Source: Ottelia alismoides
Taxonomy: Eukaryota > Streptophyta > Magnoliopsida > Alismatales > Hydrocharitaceae
Assembly: GCA_037367405.1 (NCBI GenBank)
Contig: JAZKJV010010541.1
Coordinates: forward strand, 248,001 to 312,000
Direction: 5' to 3'
DNA: 64,000 bases
Positions 1-12,100 of this stretch are shown here, piece after piece; position 1 is the first letter of the stretch, and every line of letters starts with the position of its first letter. Below the pieces are notes generated by a model that searched no databases, had not been told where the DNA came from, and was given only the letters and a program-made list of their open reading frames with translations. Position numbers and translations under genes: made by a program.

Positions 1-99
1 GGTTGAGCTCCATGATGATGGAGGAGAACTCCGCAGATGAGGCACAAATTATGAACCTCAAGTTGTTGCGCAATATTCACTTGTGTCCGTTTTAGTCGA

Positions 100-620
100 G
101 CAAAGAGGCGAAAATAGAGGTGGAGCTCAAGGATACAAAGTTGGTGTACCTTGATGCTGTGGTACACAAGAAGACCATTTCAACCATGATAGATATTGGA
201 GCAACACACAACTTTCTCTCTCCCATGGAAAAGAGCCAGTGCCATGTGAATCTTACCAACTCTGAATCACTCCAAATCGAAGGTATGGCAAATTGTAACG
301 TCTAGTTGGGTGATTGGCATGTAAAGGTACACTTCCTTATGGTACCTCTTGATGACATCCCAATCTTTCTAGGAGTCATGGTTTGAAGAAGGCAAAGGAA
401 TATGTGACTTCTTATCTAGGAGGAGTCTTCTTTGTAGTTGGAGATAGCCCATGCTTTATATGGGCTATCAAGAAGAAGGGACATGCTAGATACATGTTCA
501 CGATGCAAGTCTGTAATGGGATAAAGAAAGGGAAGATGACACACTTGACTACTATACATTTCGGAGTAGATGGTGTGGAGATTCAGGCATACCCCAATGC
601 TGTATAAAAGATGCTGAGAT
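100..620 (+). pseudogene. Chromovirus protease and protease-RT spacer remnant
   Basis: The retroviral-type aspartic protease is recognisable from DIGATHNFLS near position 190-220, where the family has D-T/S-G-A-T-H-N-F; Thr of the catalytic DTG is Ile here. A second conserved stretch (VPLDDIPIFLG, about 340-375) marks the end of the protease fold. After a frame change, 383-607 gives the usual spacer with SPCFI and a TYL/THL-like segment found between protease and RT in this group. Stops at 303 and 605 and the altered active site indicate a dead copy. In a live element the product would mature the Gag-Pol polyprotein. Confidence 0.75.
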
Positions 621-734
621 AGTTCAAGGATATGATGTCGAAGGAGTTGCCCAATGATCTTACACCGAAGCGAGACGTGGATCATTCCATCGAGTTGTTG
701 CTAGTAACGATGCCCCTTGCACTTACATTGTACA

Positions 735-1870
735 ATATACACCTGCACATTTGGAGGAGTTGCGAAGATAAATCAAGGAGCTTGTGGATGTTGGTCTAAT
801 GCATCCAAGAAATTCCCCATATGGATCACCAATGTTGTTCCAGAAAAAGAAAGATGGCAGCTTGGATGTGCATGTACTACTACGTGTTGAACAAGATGAC
901 AGTGAAGATTAGTACCCCATCCCCAATGTTGAGGACATGTTTTATCGCTTGGGCCATGCCAAGTACTTTTGAAAGATGAATCTCATGTCGGGATACTACC
1001 ATGTTTGAATCAAGGAGGGAGATGAATCAAAGATGACATGCACGACGCACTATGCTTCCTTTGAGTACCTTGCTATGCCATTTGGGTTGATTAATTCTCC
1101 AGCTACTTTTGTACCCAGATGAATGATGTCTTCCATGACTACATAGACTCTTTTGTTGTGGTTCACTTAGACGACATAGTGGTGTACAACAAGACCATAG
1201 AAGAGTGTGTTTAGCATCTGTGTATGGTGTGCCTTTGTTCATGAGACCATCTCCATCCTCGGGCATATCGTGGACAGAGGCACGATACACACGGAGCCCC
1301 AGAAGACTCAAGTGAATGAAGAGTGTGTGATCCCCACAAAGGATACGGAGAAGCAATCCTTCCTCGGATTGGTGAACTACTACAAGAAGTTGATCAAAGG
1401 ATATTACAATAAGGCGACACCCATGATAGACCTACTTCAGAAGGATTAGCCTTGGAAGTGGATGCATGAATGCCACGAGGCATTCCAGAAGCTAAAGAGG
1501 GTGATGCTAGAAGAGTCAATTCTATGACTTCCTGATTTCAAGAAGTCATTCGAAGTCCACACTAACACATCTGACTATGCAATTTTAGGTGTACAGTTGC
1601 AAGATAGGCACCTTGTGGCGTATGAGAGCTGTAAGTTGAATCTAATGGAGATGAGGTACTATGTGCATGAGAAGGAGATGACAACAGTTGTCCATTGTAC
1701 GAGGACATGATGCCACTACCTCCTCGGATTGAAGTTCATGGAACAGATAGATAACGTAGCAATGATCTACTTTGCCATACATAAGAAGCTAACTCCTAAA
1801 TAGGCATAATGGAAAGATTTTCTTCTTGAATTCATTTTCGAGCTTCTCTATAGGCTTGGTTGGACCAACC
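735..1870 (+). pseudogene. Chromovirus reverse transcriptase-RNase H remnant
   Basis: Conserved RT blocks can be read across several frames: the HPRNSPYGSPMLFQKKKDGS block (about 798-855), YPIPNVEDMFYRLGHAKYF (about 912-970), [12 protein letters not shown] (about 1075-1110) and the catalytic box at 1164-1175, which reads HLDD instead of YLDD. RNase H follows: FLGLVNYYKKLIKGY (1360-1405), FEVHTNTSDYA (about 1550-1580, Asp of HTDASD changed to Asn) and the YYVHEKEMTTVVHC block (1657-1700). At least eight in-frame stops are present, for example at 769, 910, 971, 1007, 1447 and 1525. The copy cannot make an enzyme. Confidence 0.85.
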
Positions 1871-2109
1871 GGCAGTAGACTCTCTCTCGATGAAGAGCAA
1901 ACTAGAAGAGCCGAAGGTCTTGGTGATCACATCAATCACTCGTGTGCTTGGGTACATGCGCATCTGGGAGCAGATACAAGAGGATTCAATCGCAGCTGCT
2001 TGGTGCAGTGCATGAACGATGGAGAAGTTCGGATATTCTAGGTAGAGGAAGGCGTCTTCTACACAAAGGACAAGAGGCCTTATATCCCCTTGAGTCGTGG
2101 CTTGAGGAA

Positions 2110-2352
2110 GATATTGCCAAAGGAGGAACATGATGCATAGTGCGTAGATCATCTAGGGGTGGAGTGCACACTTGCACTCCTCTCCTTGAGCTATTTCTGG
2201 CCGAAGATGGAGGAAGACGTGAAAGTTTATGTGTGTACATGTCTTGTATGACAACAAGATAGGACATATAGGAAGAAGACGGTAGTACTACTAGAGCTTC
2301 TGCCCATTCCTTCACATTCATGGGAGAGCGTCTCCATGGACTTCATCACATC
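2110..2352 (+). pseudogene. Chromovirus integrase N-terminal (HHCC) domain remnant
   Basis: A zinc-finger-like H-H-C-C pattern is legible: EEHDA...CVDHLG, then LSLSYFWPKMEEDVKVYVCTC, with the last Cys partner just after a stop near 2249. It is followed by LLPIPSHSWESVSMDFI (about 2290-2350), the conserved linker into the catalytic core. The reading then stops matching at about 2350, exactly where the core should start. The core is found in opposite orientation immediately downstream. Frame stops show that it is dead. Confidence 0.75.
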
Positions 2353-3178
2353 GTTTCTCTCCTAGTGCTATATTCTCCGACTTCATGGTACTCCTTAAGG
2401 AAGCTAACATAGAACATGGGAAGCAACTTTAGTCTCTATGGAAGACGTAGTTGATAGCCGAGCAGTCCTACGCAAAGAACTATCTCAAAAGGTCCATCGT
2501 AATGTGGAATGAGACCCTTGTCCAATGTCTTCCTCAGTATCTTCTTCCAAATCTTGAGCGTTAGGTTCACCAGCACCTTATCCTAAACATGGAACTTGAT
2601 CAGCTTAAAACTCTTGTCTATTGCCTTCTTAATCATGTGCTGAGCATGATACAATGATCCTTCGCTTCCTCCAACCGATCCTGCCTCTCCAATGTGAAAT
2701 GGTATGTGCCAGGATACGGTCCTTGCATCTCCATCACAATCTTGAATGGACTATGACCTCTGTGGGAGGTTATCTATAGGTTGTAGCAGAATTGGGGAAT
2801 ATCCAGTAAGCTCACCCAATTGTGCTGACTGGTCGTCACATAGTGCCTCAAGTACTCTTCCAACAAGGCATTGATCCACTTCGTCTGTCCATCCGTCTAA
2901 GAGTTGTTGCTGATGGAGAACTTGAGATCAAATCCCAACATCTCAAATAATGTCCTCCAAAATATACTTGTGAACCGTGCATCGCGGTCACTCACGATGT
3001 CCATTGGTATTCCCTACTACTTCACCATGTTCTGCAAGAATAACTTCACTGTGGTCTCTGTCGTACACTCTTGGGTTGTTGCTACGAAGATCATGTATTT
3101 GGAGAAGTGTTCAACTACCACCATCACCAAATTATTCCCATCCACCTTCGGGAACCCCATTAAAGGATTATTCATGAG
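2353..3178 (-). pseudogene. Inverted integrase core and C-terminal part of the same chromovirus
   Basis: Read on the minus strand from 3178 leftwards: LMGFPKVDGNN, VVVEHFSKYMIF, GIPMDIVSDRDARFT (catalytic-type SDRD), WRTLFEMLGFDLKFS, TDGQTKWINALLEEYLRHY and NWVSLLDIPQFCYNL. After frame changes come HYDGPFEIV and FYVSFLKEYHEVGEYSTR near 2380-2350. These are consecutive parts of a chromovirus integrase, in order, ending just before the expected chromodomain. The first residues here directly continue SMDFI at 2345-2350 on the plus strand, so this piece is the missing half of the neighbouring integrase, flipped. Several stops are present. Confidence 0.8.
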
Positions 3179-4397
3179 AATTTAATTCAAAATCAAATTT
3201 TGAACAGAATATGGAGGATCATAGGATGATACCCATGGTATCCCATCAAGGTGAAGGGTTCTGTCTCCATGGATTGTACAACAGAGATGACTATGTGAAG
3301 TCATAGCTCTGACATACAAGCTTGCATGGATTGGGCTCTTTGCTTCTCGAAAGAAGCATGATGTATGTGTAGTGACCACAATATTGTTCCTCATATATTT
3401 AAGTAGGTATTGGATTTCTCATAGTGAGTGATATACCTTTTGATGATTGGTTCAGTTGGCAATGAGTCAACATCACCTGGGTAGTGGGCTCGGGTGTCAA
3501 AGACCTAACTGGAAAATGCAAGTCGGACTTGAAAGGCAGAAAGAGTTCCTGCTTCCTTTTACCTAAGTTACATTATCATATTATTGGGGTGTAACAATGG
3601 TAGAAGGGATATCCCCGATCTTGCAGAGATATAGCGATAAGTATATCTATTGATTTGAAAGTTTAATAAGGGAAGGGACTTTCAACATAGTAAAAAGCAA
3701 GACAACTTTGATTTAAAATTCCTTAATTAAAGAATTAAAATATGAATATATAATTAATTATATATTCTAGTAAGTGTATTTCTTAATCTTAGATATAAAA
3801 TCAATGAACCACTCAACAAGCTCCTGGAGGCCAACTAATTGATGAGACCAAAGTATCCAGTCTGGCTTCGAAATTTGGATCTTATTCTCTCTGCGGAGTG
3901 CATCGAGTATGTGATCACCATGAACATGCATGCAAATCCTATGTCAGTTGAAGAATGAAATTTAATGAAAAATATGATGAAGATCATTCATGGGATCGAT
4001 GTTATATACTGGCTCTCTATCCAATGTGTTTCAGATGCAACAAGTGGACATGGGAGGTGCCTAGGATATAATGTTGAGTTTGAAAGAGATGTTCGTTGAT
4101 GTGACCCGCACACATGTTACAACCTTCTAAAAGATTAATTCGCTGCAAGATGTAGGATGGGACCCATGTTAGAGAACATGTGATCAAAATGTCTGGTTAC
4201 CTCTTTGAACTTGATACCCTTGGGACATAGATGGATGCAGACATGCAGTCCCACTTCATTCTTATATCTCTACCCAAGTCATTTAAATAATTTGGGGTAA
4301 TGTACCACATAAATAAACCATGTTGACAAATGCTGAGCTCATATATTCATTGAAGTCTGTTGAGGACATTACGAAGAAGGAGAATCTTATTAGTGGT
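3170..4397 (+). mobile_element. Ty1/copia fragment: leader and start of gag
   Basis: Positions 3190-3730 are a diverged copy of 19990-20520, which lies downstream of a copia LTR and primer site, so this is the untranslated leader of the same copia family. A gag remnant follows (about 3800-4390). The left edge abuts the inverted integrase. The right edge is cut by the Athila-like LTR starting at 4398, with GTGGT at 4393-4397 as the candidate target duplication. No copia protease, integrase or RT follows in the window. Confidence 0.7.
3800..4392 (+). pseudogene. Ty1/copia gag (UBN2-type) remnant
   Basis: Plus-strand translation in shifting frames shows the Gag wording typical of plant copia elements: PLNKLLEAN, then WLRNLDLILSAECIEYVIT (about 3862-3920), later THVREHVIKMSGYLFELDTLG (about 4165-4225), ADMQSHFILISLPKSF (about 4235-4280) and a final LLRTLRRR-like stretch near 4360. 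Stops occur inside, for example after SVEE near 3957. In a live element Gag forms the virus-like particle. No zinc knuckle is reached because the Athila LTR interrupts the gene at 4398. Confidence 0.7.
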
Positions 4398-7300
4398 TGA
4401 TAGATGGGTTTGCATCGTTCTGTTAATCTGACAAGATCAACAATCGTTGTGGTGACCATGTGTCCTTCTAATCAACAATCAACCAACGATATAGATAAAA
4501 CAATCAAAGTGCACGAGTCAAAATTTATTATAACTTTTCAATAAAGTGCATAGGTGTAAGTAGAGATGAGTGTCGAACAGAGGGAGAAAACATAGGTAGA
4601 AATAAATGATTATTAATTATTCCTAAGTAATAATATTTTTTAGGTTTTCATCTTTTCTTGTTTTTTATGTTTTTATTTTTCATTAATTTTATGGGTTTAT
4701 AATTATTGCAATTTTTTATGGTTTTTAAATGTTTTATTTTTTGTTTTTAATTTTCAAAATTTTAATTTATTTTCGATTTTCAAAATAAGATCATTAATAA
4801 TATAGATATTGATAATATATAATATGGAAAATGTCTTTTAGGGTTTTAGGGTATTTTCTAGTTTTTATGGATGTTTAAAGTAATAAATACACAAAAATAA
4901 TGAATATATAAAATTCACAAACTTGTTTAGGAATTTAAAATCATCTATAAGTTCAAAGTTAACCCTAAACTATTTTTAATATAAACTAGATATAATATAG
5001 AAAATTCAGAGATAGAAAGAAATATTTTTGGATTTTTGTAGAATATTTGATAATTTTATAATGTTTTTAGGATTTGATGTTATTAAGGTTTCTGTTTTAC
5101 ATTTTCAATGATTTTGTAGTATGTGATTAAATATAGTATAAACTATCTAATATAACTTTTTTGATATTATTTGAGAGATATTCAAATTTTTATAGATTTT
5201 TTCAATGCTAAATAGGGAAAATGAGCATGTTTTTGTATTATTATAAATAGGAAAATAACTTTAAATTCCAAATAAAAATTTTGTGATGTATTTATGTTCC
5301 AAGCAACTAAGGTATTTATGCTATAAATTTTTGACAAACAGAAGCTATTAATATAAATAAAATACACAAAATAAAATAAATCAACAATGCAAGGACCTAT
5401 TTTTAATTACTGGAAAGTTTCCATGCATTTCAAAATAAATAGAACCACTCCAGGACCAAATATGCAATATATCCAACAAAAAATGCGTTATACACATTCC
5501 TGGTAGGGAATAAAGTGCAAGTACATGAAAGTTTTCTCTCAATTAATAACCATTCCACAAAACATAAGGAATACCCACAAAAGCCCTAAAGGCACCTCAC
5601 ATGTGCGACATGTGACGTGACTTGGTTAGGACTTAAATGCAAATATACAAAAACTCAAGGGACCATGTGCAAAATATTCTAAAATTATTACACAACAGAT
5701 GAAAGTTTAAGTACTAAATAAATAAAACAAAAAGTGGATGCCATGCATTGTAAAATACCCTCAATGCTTGATGATCAACGGTCTATGGCACTTCACTTAA
5801 ACGACAAACGAACTAGATTAGATATTGCTTCGTGCGGATATTTGACGGTAGAGATCAAATATGGCCAGGATCAATGGCTGATGATGTGTACCGCTTAGCC
5901 TTGAATCAACAGTTGAGACTAGAACTGGACCCTCGACTGGATCAGATGGTGTCTACTTCCAGCAAAGAACACGGAAAAATGAAGCCTGGAGCTCCTTCCT
6001 CTGACAATATCTATGTCCTTAGGCCACCTCTTGAGCTCGGGAGTTGCTCAAAATGTTCTGGTAGGTTTTGCACAGCTGTTGGAGGTGCTAAGTGGATCCA
6101 ATCATCACTAATCGAGGCATGGAGATCTAGATTGGGTTTGCACATGGATCTTCATCTCCTGGACAGAAATCACCCTGAAAGGGATCCTTGAAGCTCCGCT
6201 CCTTCATAGGAAGACTCAAGGCTTGAGAGCGAAGCTGCTCGACCAATTTGTTACATAAATAAGGGGGGAAATAAAGGCGGCGGAGACCTCCGATGAGAGA
6301 CAGAAGATGGGGGTTTGATACCTTGATCTGAGCAAGATGGAGGGGTTCTGATGAAGAACATGCAAGGGAAGATTATGGAGTGTTCTTGGCAGGTCGAAAC
6401 AGGTCAGATCACAAGATGCAAAGGCCAGAGCCTAGAGCTCCGACGTACGAATGTTTTGGATTTTGATGAGATCTAAGTGAAATGATTGGAAACTAAATGC
6501 AAATCTATGCTAAGGAACTAAAATGAAACTACAATGCTAAAAATAAGAGCCTCACCTGGTCGTAATGACCTGGGAAGGTGAGACCAATAGAGGAGCTCTG
6601 ATGATGGTTGAATCGACTCCGACCAGCCTTCTCCTTGCCTTAGATCGATGGGTATACTTCTTTTCACTAGGGTACATAGACCAATGTAGATCAAATGGTT
6701 ACAGTGACATAAAAGGGGATTAGGGTTTGCTTGTAGTCCATAAGAAGAATATATAGTAGAGAGGATTTTTGCAATTTGGATGGCTTGACGTGGATCATGG
6801 TCTGCCAATCGACACCTTCCACGAAGCCGACTTTTGTATCTTGACTCCAATCCGCTTTGTATACATATATACAATCTTTTAAAAATAAAAATATATATAT
6901 TAAACATATAAAGAGTAAAATATATTCGCTTTGTATACATATGTACAAGTACCATAGTAACCCCACTTAGCTAACTTTTGTATCTTGACTCCAATTTCAA
7001 TAAAACCATATTCATTTTATAGATAATTCAATTTGAAATACAATGAGGTGAGTTTTATTATTTTTGATTCCATATGTAGAAGATATTGATCACTGAAGTT
7101 CTGCTAGTGGGTTTTTTCAACTGCGTGTACCGAGTGACTTGTAGATTATTTACTTTTGACAATAATTTTATTATTTCCTATACATTATTATGTACATGTT
7201 TTATGTTGAAGACATTATTATTTGAGTGTGTATGGTGATGAATAAAATGCTATAAATTTGGGATATTTGCATAGTACAGTTTACTTATAATTTCTAGGGT

Positions 7301-7569
7301 TTTCTGCACATTGATTCACCATATATCCCCTTACTTTATTCATGGTCGAGCTAGTCAATACTTGACTTGATCTCGGGGCTTAGAGTCATTCAGTATCATA
7401 TATACCTCCTTTATTTTTCTTTTCTTTTGTTTATTCCTTTATTTTGGGTTTAAATAAAGTTATTTACATATGTTAGGTTATTAATTCATGCAAGTTAGTT
7501 TACATTTATTTTACTAGAGATTTTAAAGCCAATAAAAAAGAATAAAGGTGGATGAATGACTATTCATCA
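4398..7569 (-). repeat. 3' LTR of Athila-like element F1
   Basis: On the plus strand it begins TGATAGATGGG, like the LTR at 50139, and ends ATTCATCA, directly followed by the polypurine tract complement CCCCCTATATTTGG. In element orientation it runs TGATGAAT to TATCA. It aligns along its length with the LTRs at 9138-13304, 38045-41789 and 50139-52931 by shared ordered blocks: AT-rich start, GC-richer middle at 5770-6250, conserved TATCCCCTTACTTTATTC block at 7322-7341. At about 3.2 kb it is shorter than its relatives. No protein is conserved inside; open frames at 5832-6191 and 6518-6966 look accidental. Confidence 0.75.
5597..5615. promoter_or_regulatory. Palindromic E-box pair in LTR
   Basis: TCACATGT and ACATGTGA are perfect inverted repeats separated by GCG. 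The diverged LTRs have counterparts with CACGTG cores at the equivalent place. Possible bHLH/bZIP site or small hairpin; function is inferred only. Confidence 0.4.
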
Positions 7570-7583
7570 CCCCCTATATTTGG
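7570..7583 (-). other. Polypurine tract of F1
   Basis: CCCCCTATATTTGG on the plus strand is a purine-rich tract ending GGGGG on the minus strand, directly abutting the start of the 3' LTR (TGATGAAT on minus). The same arrangement occurs at 33058 and 41790. It is the expected plus-strand priming site of reverse transcription. Confidence 0.7.
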
Positions 7584-9137
7584 CTTTGTTAGTCCCTAGC
7601 AAACACTTATTAGGAGAAGAAGTGCTGAAAGAGAAAATAAAGAAAAGGAAAATAAAGTACTTCAATTGATTATCATTCTTAAACATATTGTCATAAAATC
7701 AAAGTATGGAGCATAGTTAGACCTTTGGATTGTTAGTTTGGTGAAACCATATTGGGAATATGATTTAAAACCCTCAAGTTCCAGAATTCTCTATTCGGTT
7801 CACGTCAATAGTCAGATTAGAACAAGTCTTTTCATACGGAAACTCTTATGTCTATGAAACCCACTTGTACAATGTTTCTGAAATGTAGATCCCCACATTG
7901 AAGTGTTAAAGAAACAATCTTCCTCAGCAAGTAACCCTAATTCCCTAATCTAGATAATCTTTCCTCAAGGAGCGGGGTATTCCATTCTAAGTTCAAGTTC
8001 AACCAGCTCAAAGAAGAGGGGGTAGAGAGAAGAATGGATGGTGACTAGTGTAGCCACATATCCTTTGGAGCTTGGCCAGTATAGCCATGTCTCCTGCTGT
8101 AGGAAACCTTTTAACTTTGATTTTGAAGCATAAGCCTTGCTTACTTTTACATAACTCCGACGGGTGATTTTTCGTTGACTTTTGCCCATCTAACTTTTTT
8201 TGGAGTCATTATTTCATACTACTTCTTTTTGTGATGTATATGTATAGATCGACATCATTTACATAAGGAATTTTTCTTCTGGAGCTAGTAGACTATCCCT
8301 CTCTTGAAGCTTTATTGAAACCCATAGCATCCTATCTTTATACCTTAGCGCCACTAGATTAGGTTGAGGTACACTAGCCTCCTATTGGGTGACATATGTT
8401 TCGATACATGTGCTTCTCAGGCTAAAGAATTCTGCCCTCCACCACCTCATCTGAGTGGAGCTATGTGCATAGTGCTTGTCTAATCTAGGCCACTATCGAT
8501 AAAAGTCATGAGTGTGTCCTGAAATATTCTACTTAGGCTAGTCAAGATGACATGTTTACACAGTCTTGAGGACTCAAAAAATTAAGTCATGCTTACCTAA
8601 AAAGTCTTAATTCTAGTTCCTATATGATTCCTATGTAATTATGTTTATTGATGTCATAAACCTGACTCCGATCTTCATATTTTTTTTCCACACTAGTTTG
8701 ATTGTCAAAATCATTATGAAAAATAAGAATGCAAATGCTAAGATATTTTTATGAAGTAAATTTTCTGATTTTGGAATTTTTATGTAGTTTTTTAAGAGTT
8801 TTGCATATCTTTATGAATTTTGAAAATTTTTAGGTATTTTTGGAAGGGTTAGTTAGTTGCATGTATTTATAAATGGTTTTACAAATATTGGGTAAATTTT
8901 TTTCAAAGATTTTCCAAAAATAATTTTCAAAAGATTTATAAACCATTTTAAAAAATCATTTGCAAAATATTTCAAACTATTGTTAACAACATTTTTACTA
9001 AAATTTTATATATATTTACATGATTTTTTTCAATCTTTTTATTGATTGCCCTTGCTCATTATTTTAGAGTCATATTATTGAAAATATAAGAAAGTAGGAA
9101 TTATGGCTAATGTATATAGACCATAGATACGACCCCC
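7584..9137 (-). other. Athila 3' non-coding region of F1
   Basis: No gene is visible. This stretch has ordered similarity to 33073-35040 and 41802-43730, each also lying just inside a 3' LTR. Landmarks are the TAGTCCCTAGCAAACACTTAT block after the PPT, a CTTGAGCCAGTAGACTATCCC-like block near 8280 and an AT-rich zone rich in TTTTACAAA-like words (8690-9050). The place corresponds to where env-like genes lie in some Athila elements, but no such frame survives. It is interrupted at 9138 by a solo LTR and continues at 13305. Confidence 0.6.
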
Positions 9138-12100
9138 TGATAATTCAAATGGATGAGAGGGACCTAACGTCCGATCTTGGAGGAGCCTGTGGTGTCTGAC
9201 AAGTCGGATCCAACAGTCATTGTATCGAACCTCTCTCGGCTCTTAGTACTCGAACAATCTGAATGGATCAACAATCAACACCAACAATACATATATCAAT
9301 GAATAACAAGTGAGGTGAAATTTATTATACCCCATAAAATATTGTATAGTGATAAGTAGTAGGGATCAAACCACTGAGAGCATGGAGGATAGATGCAATT
9401 ATTATCAACAAAAAATATTTAATAATAATAATGATGATAATTTGTACTTTTCATCTTTTTCTAATTTTCATGTGAGTTTTTAATTAAATTTTATTTTTTT
9501 TATGGATTTTCAGTTATTTTTATTATTTTATATTTTATATTTTTGATTTTTAATTTCTTTTTACTTAGGTAAAATTTTTTATTTCTTTTTTTAAATATAA
9601 TATATATCTATATATATGAGGAAAGGGCGCCTACTTTGTGACGTAGGTAACATTACCTACTTCACATCCATTTTTCACAATTTCTTTATTTTTTTTTTGA
9701 AAAATGCCACCGTGGATTTTCATAATTATATCCCTCTAATATGTCATTCAAATTTTGTCAGATATGGAGACTCCTACAGCCTTCATCCAGAACATGTAAA
9801 ATACAACAAATCTGTGACCGTTAAAAAATGATTGTCTGGATGGAGGTCGTAGGAGTCTCCGTTTCTGACGAAATTTGAATGACATATTAGAGGGATATAG
9901 TTATGAAAATCTACGGTGGTATTTTTCAAAATAAATAAAAAGAAGTTGCGAAAATGGATGTGAAGTAGGTAAGGTTACCTACTTCACAAAGTAGGCTCCC
10001 ATTCCTCTCTCTCTCTATATTTATTAATAGTAATAATATATACTATATAAGTAATATAAAGTATATATAAGATATATAGATTTTTATAGTTTTATATATA
10101 AATTGTTTTTGTGTTTTTAATATTTTCCCTATTTTTGTTCATTTTTAAATAGTTTTTGCTATTTTTAATGTATTTTAGTGTATTAAAATGTACAAAATAG
10201 TGAGTAACATAATATGGCTGAATGTTTTGGGGTTTCAAAAGTAGACAATAGGTTCAAAATTTCCCAAGCTATTTTTAACATATACAATATATTATAAGGA
10301 AAAATATAGAATCAGAAACATTTTTTTTGGATTTTAAATGAAACTTTTTTATAATTATAGTGTTTTTATGGTTTTGTGATTTTAAGGTTTTCTTTTTGTA
10401 TTTTTTAGTGATTTTTGGTCTGAAGGTAGAATACATAATAACATACTAAATATATATTTTTTGGAATTTTAAAGGTGATTTTCTAATTTTTTAGATTTTA
10501 ATAAGTAAACAGAAATAAAATGCTCCTTTTTAAATTTTAATAAATATGAAATTACAAGAAATACCAAATAAAAATATGGGTGTCAATAAACTATGTATCA
10601 GGCATCTGAGGTATTTTTCCCAACATTTAAAACATACAGGCGATATTTATAAAGAAATAAAGGACATGAAATAAAAGTACAAACTAATAGGGACCTATTT
10701 GCAATTAAAAGAAACTTAAACTTGCTTTGAGAACATGTCTTGAAATTACATGTTATGAATTGCAACTTTTCTAAAAAACACCCCAGGTCGGACAACACAT
10801 GAAGTGACATGGACATGACCTAAATGCAAATACAGAAAATTTAAGGTTTTTGTTGCAAATATTATAACAATATGACATGGCAGATGGAAGATTAAATACT
10901 GAGATGAAATATAAAAATGTGGAAGGATTACAGTGCAAAATACCTTCCACGTGTGCGTTGAAGAACGCCCACGATTAACTCACTTAAAGCACATCTATGG
11001 TCCATAGTAGTGTGTACCCCTTCATGGCTCAACATTTGAGATCAGATCTCAGAAGAGATCGAACGGTTGATGGAGCTCAAGATCCAAATGCTCTGAATCC
11101 CTCTGGAATAATAGGGAAGAAGGTGGCGCATGAACTCCTTCCTCCAGTGTCTGTACTCCACTCCATTCACCTTGAGGCCTCCCAAGAGTTGAGGCGTGAA
11201 GCTGAGGTCCTCCCATGTGAAATGGAAGTGCAAAAAGGATCTAGACCTCACTGAAGAGAGGTCTAGACGTTAAGTAAAGAAGGACACATGGAGCTGGAAA
11301 TTTTGGATGCGAATCACCTCAGTTGAGGCTCTTTCCTCAAGGAACCTGCATGGTTAGATCAAGAAAGCAAATACGAAGGTTACTGGGTTGTTATTGGGCG
11401 ACTTCGGTGCGAAATAGAGTGGTGTATCTCCAGTGATAGCCATCATAAAGAGATGGTCAGACTCGAATCACAAGGATTCGAGGTGCTCAGTGGAGTGGAG
11501 TGTGGAGAAATGCAAGGGGAAGGTAGTGGTGGCATCAGACTTTCGGAACAAGGTGTAAACAATCGTCGATGGTGGTTGTAGCTCTAGAGATATTGTGAAC
11601 TTTACCTACAAATCGAAGCTAACATCAACAATAAATGCATAAAATAAAGAATGCAACTAAAAGCTAGAACTAAAATCTACCTTGAAATGTGAAGAAAAAG
11701 GGGCATCTTGTACATGGAAACCAAGGAGTAGAGTATATACCGGTGGTGATCCGAAGAAGGGTGGAATCTCCCTCGATCAGCCTCCTCCTCATTGTGGAAT
11801 GTGGAGCGCCACTCATTGTCACTAAGGCAAGATCCTTAGAGCAAAACCAAGGGTCTAGATGAAGATCAAAAGGGGAATGACCAAAAAGGGAGGATGAATA
11901 TATTATTTATACACATGTATGTTAGCGTCAAAAAAATCTATGGTTTACGTGAGGATAGATTATCGAATGGATGACCCAACACTAGAGCATGATAGAGGGA
12001 TGTAAGATGCAGAGTTTTCATGAAGAAATCAGTCAAAAAAGATGCAAGAATCAAGCAGCAAAAAATGGAGAAGAAGTGGGGTTAGCAGTTATGACAAGGC

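Larger units (their letters stand above)
1..3178. mobile_element. Decayed Ty3/gypsy chromovirus, 5' and 3' ends missing
   Basis: On the plus strand the order is protease, reverse transcriptase, RNase H and the N-terminal integrase domain, which is the Ty3/gypsy order. All parts carry stops and frameshifts. The wording of the RT, RNase H and integrase C-terminal parts is that of plant chromoviruses. The integrase core and C-terminal part are present but on the minus strand (2353-3178), so the element has been rearranged. No LTR, primer site or chromodomain is visible. Most of gag would lie left of the window. Confidence 0.85.

Noticed and set aside
5832..6191. 119-codon open frame in the LTR of F1
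   Set aside because: The equivalent region in the other LTRs has no matching frame; no recognisable domain.
10997..11254. Open frames on both strands in the GC-richer part of solo LTR F2
   Set aside because: Mutually overlapping, not conserved in the other LTR copies, no domain.
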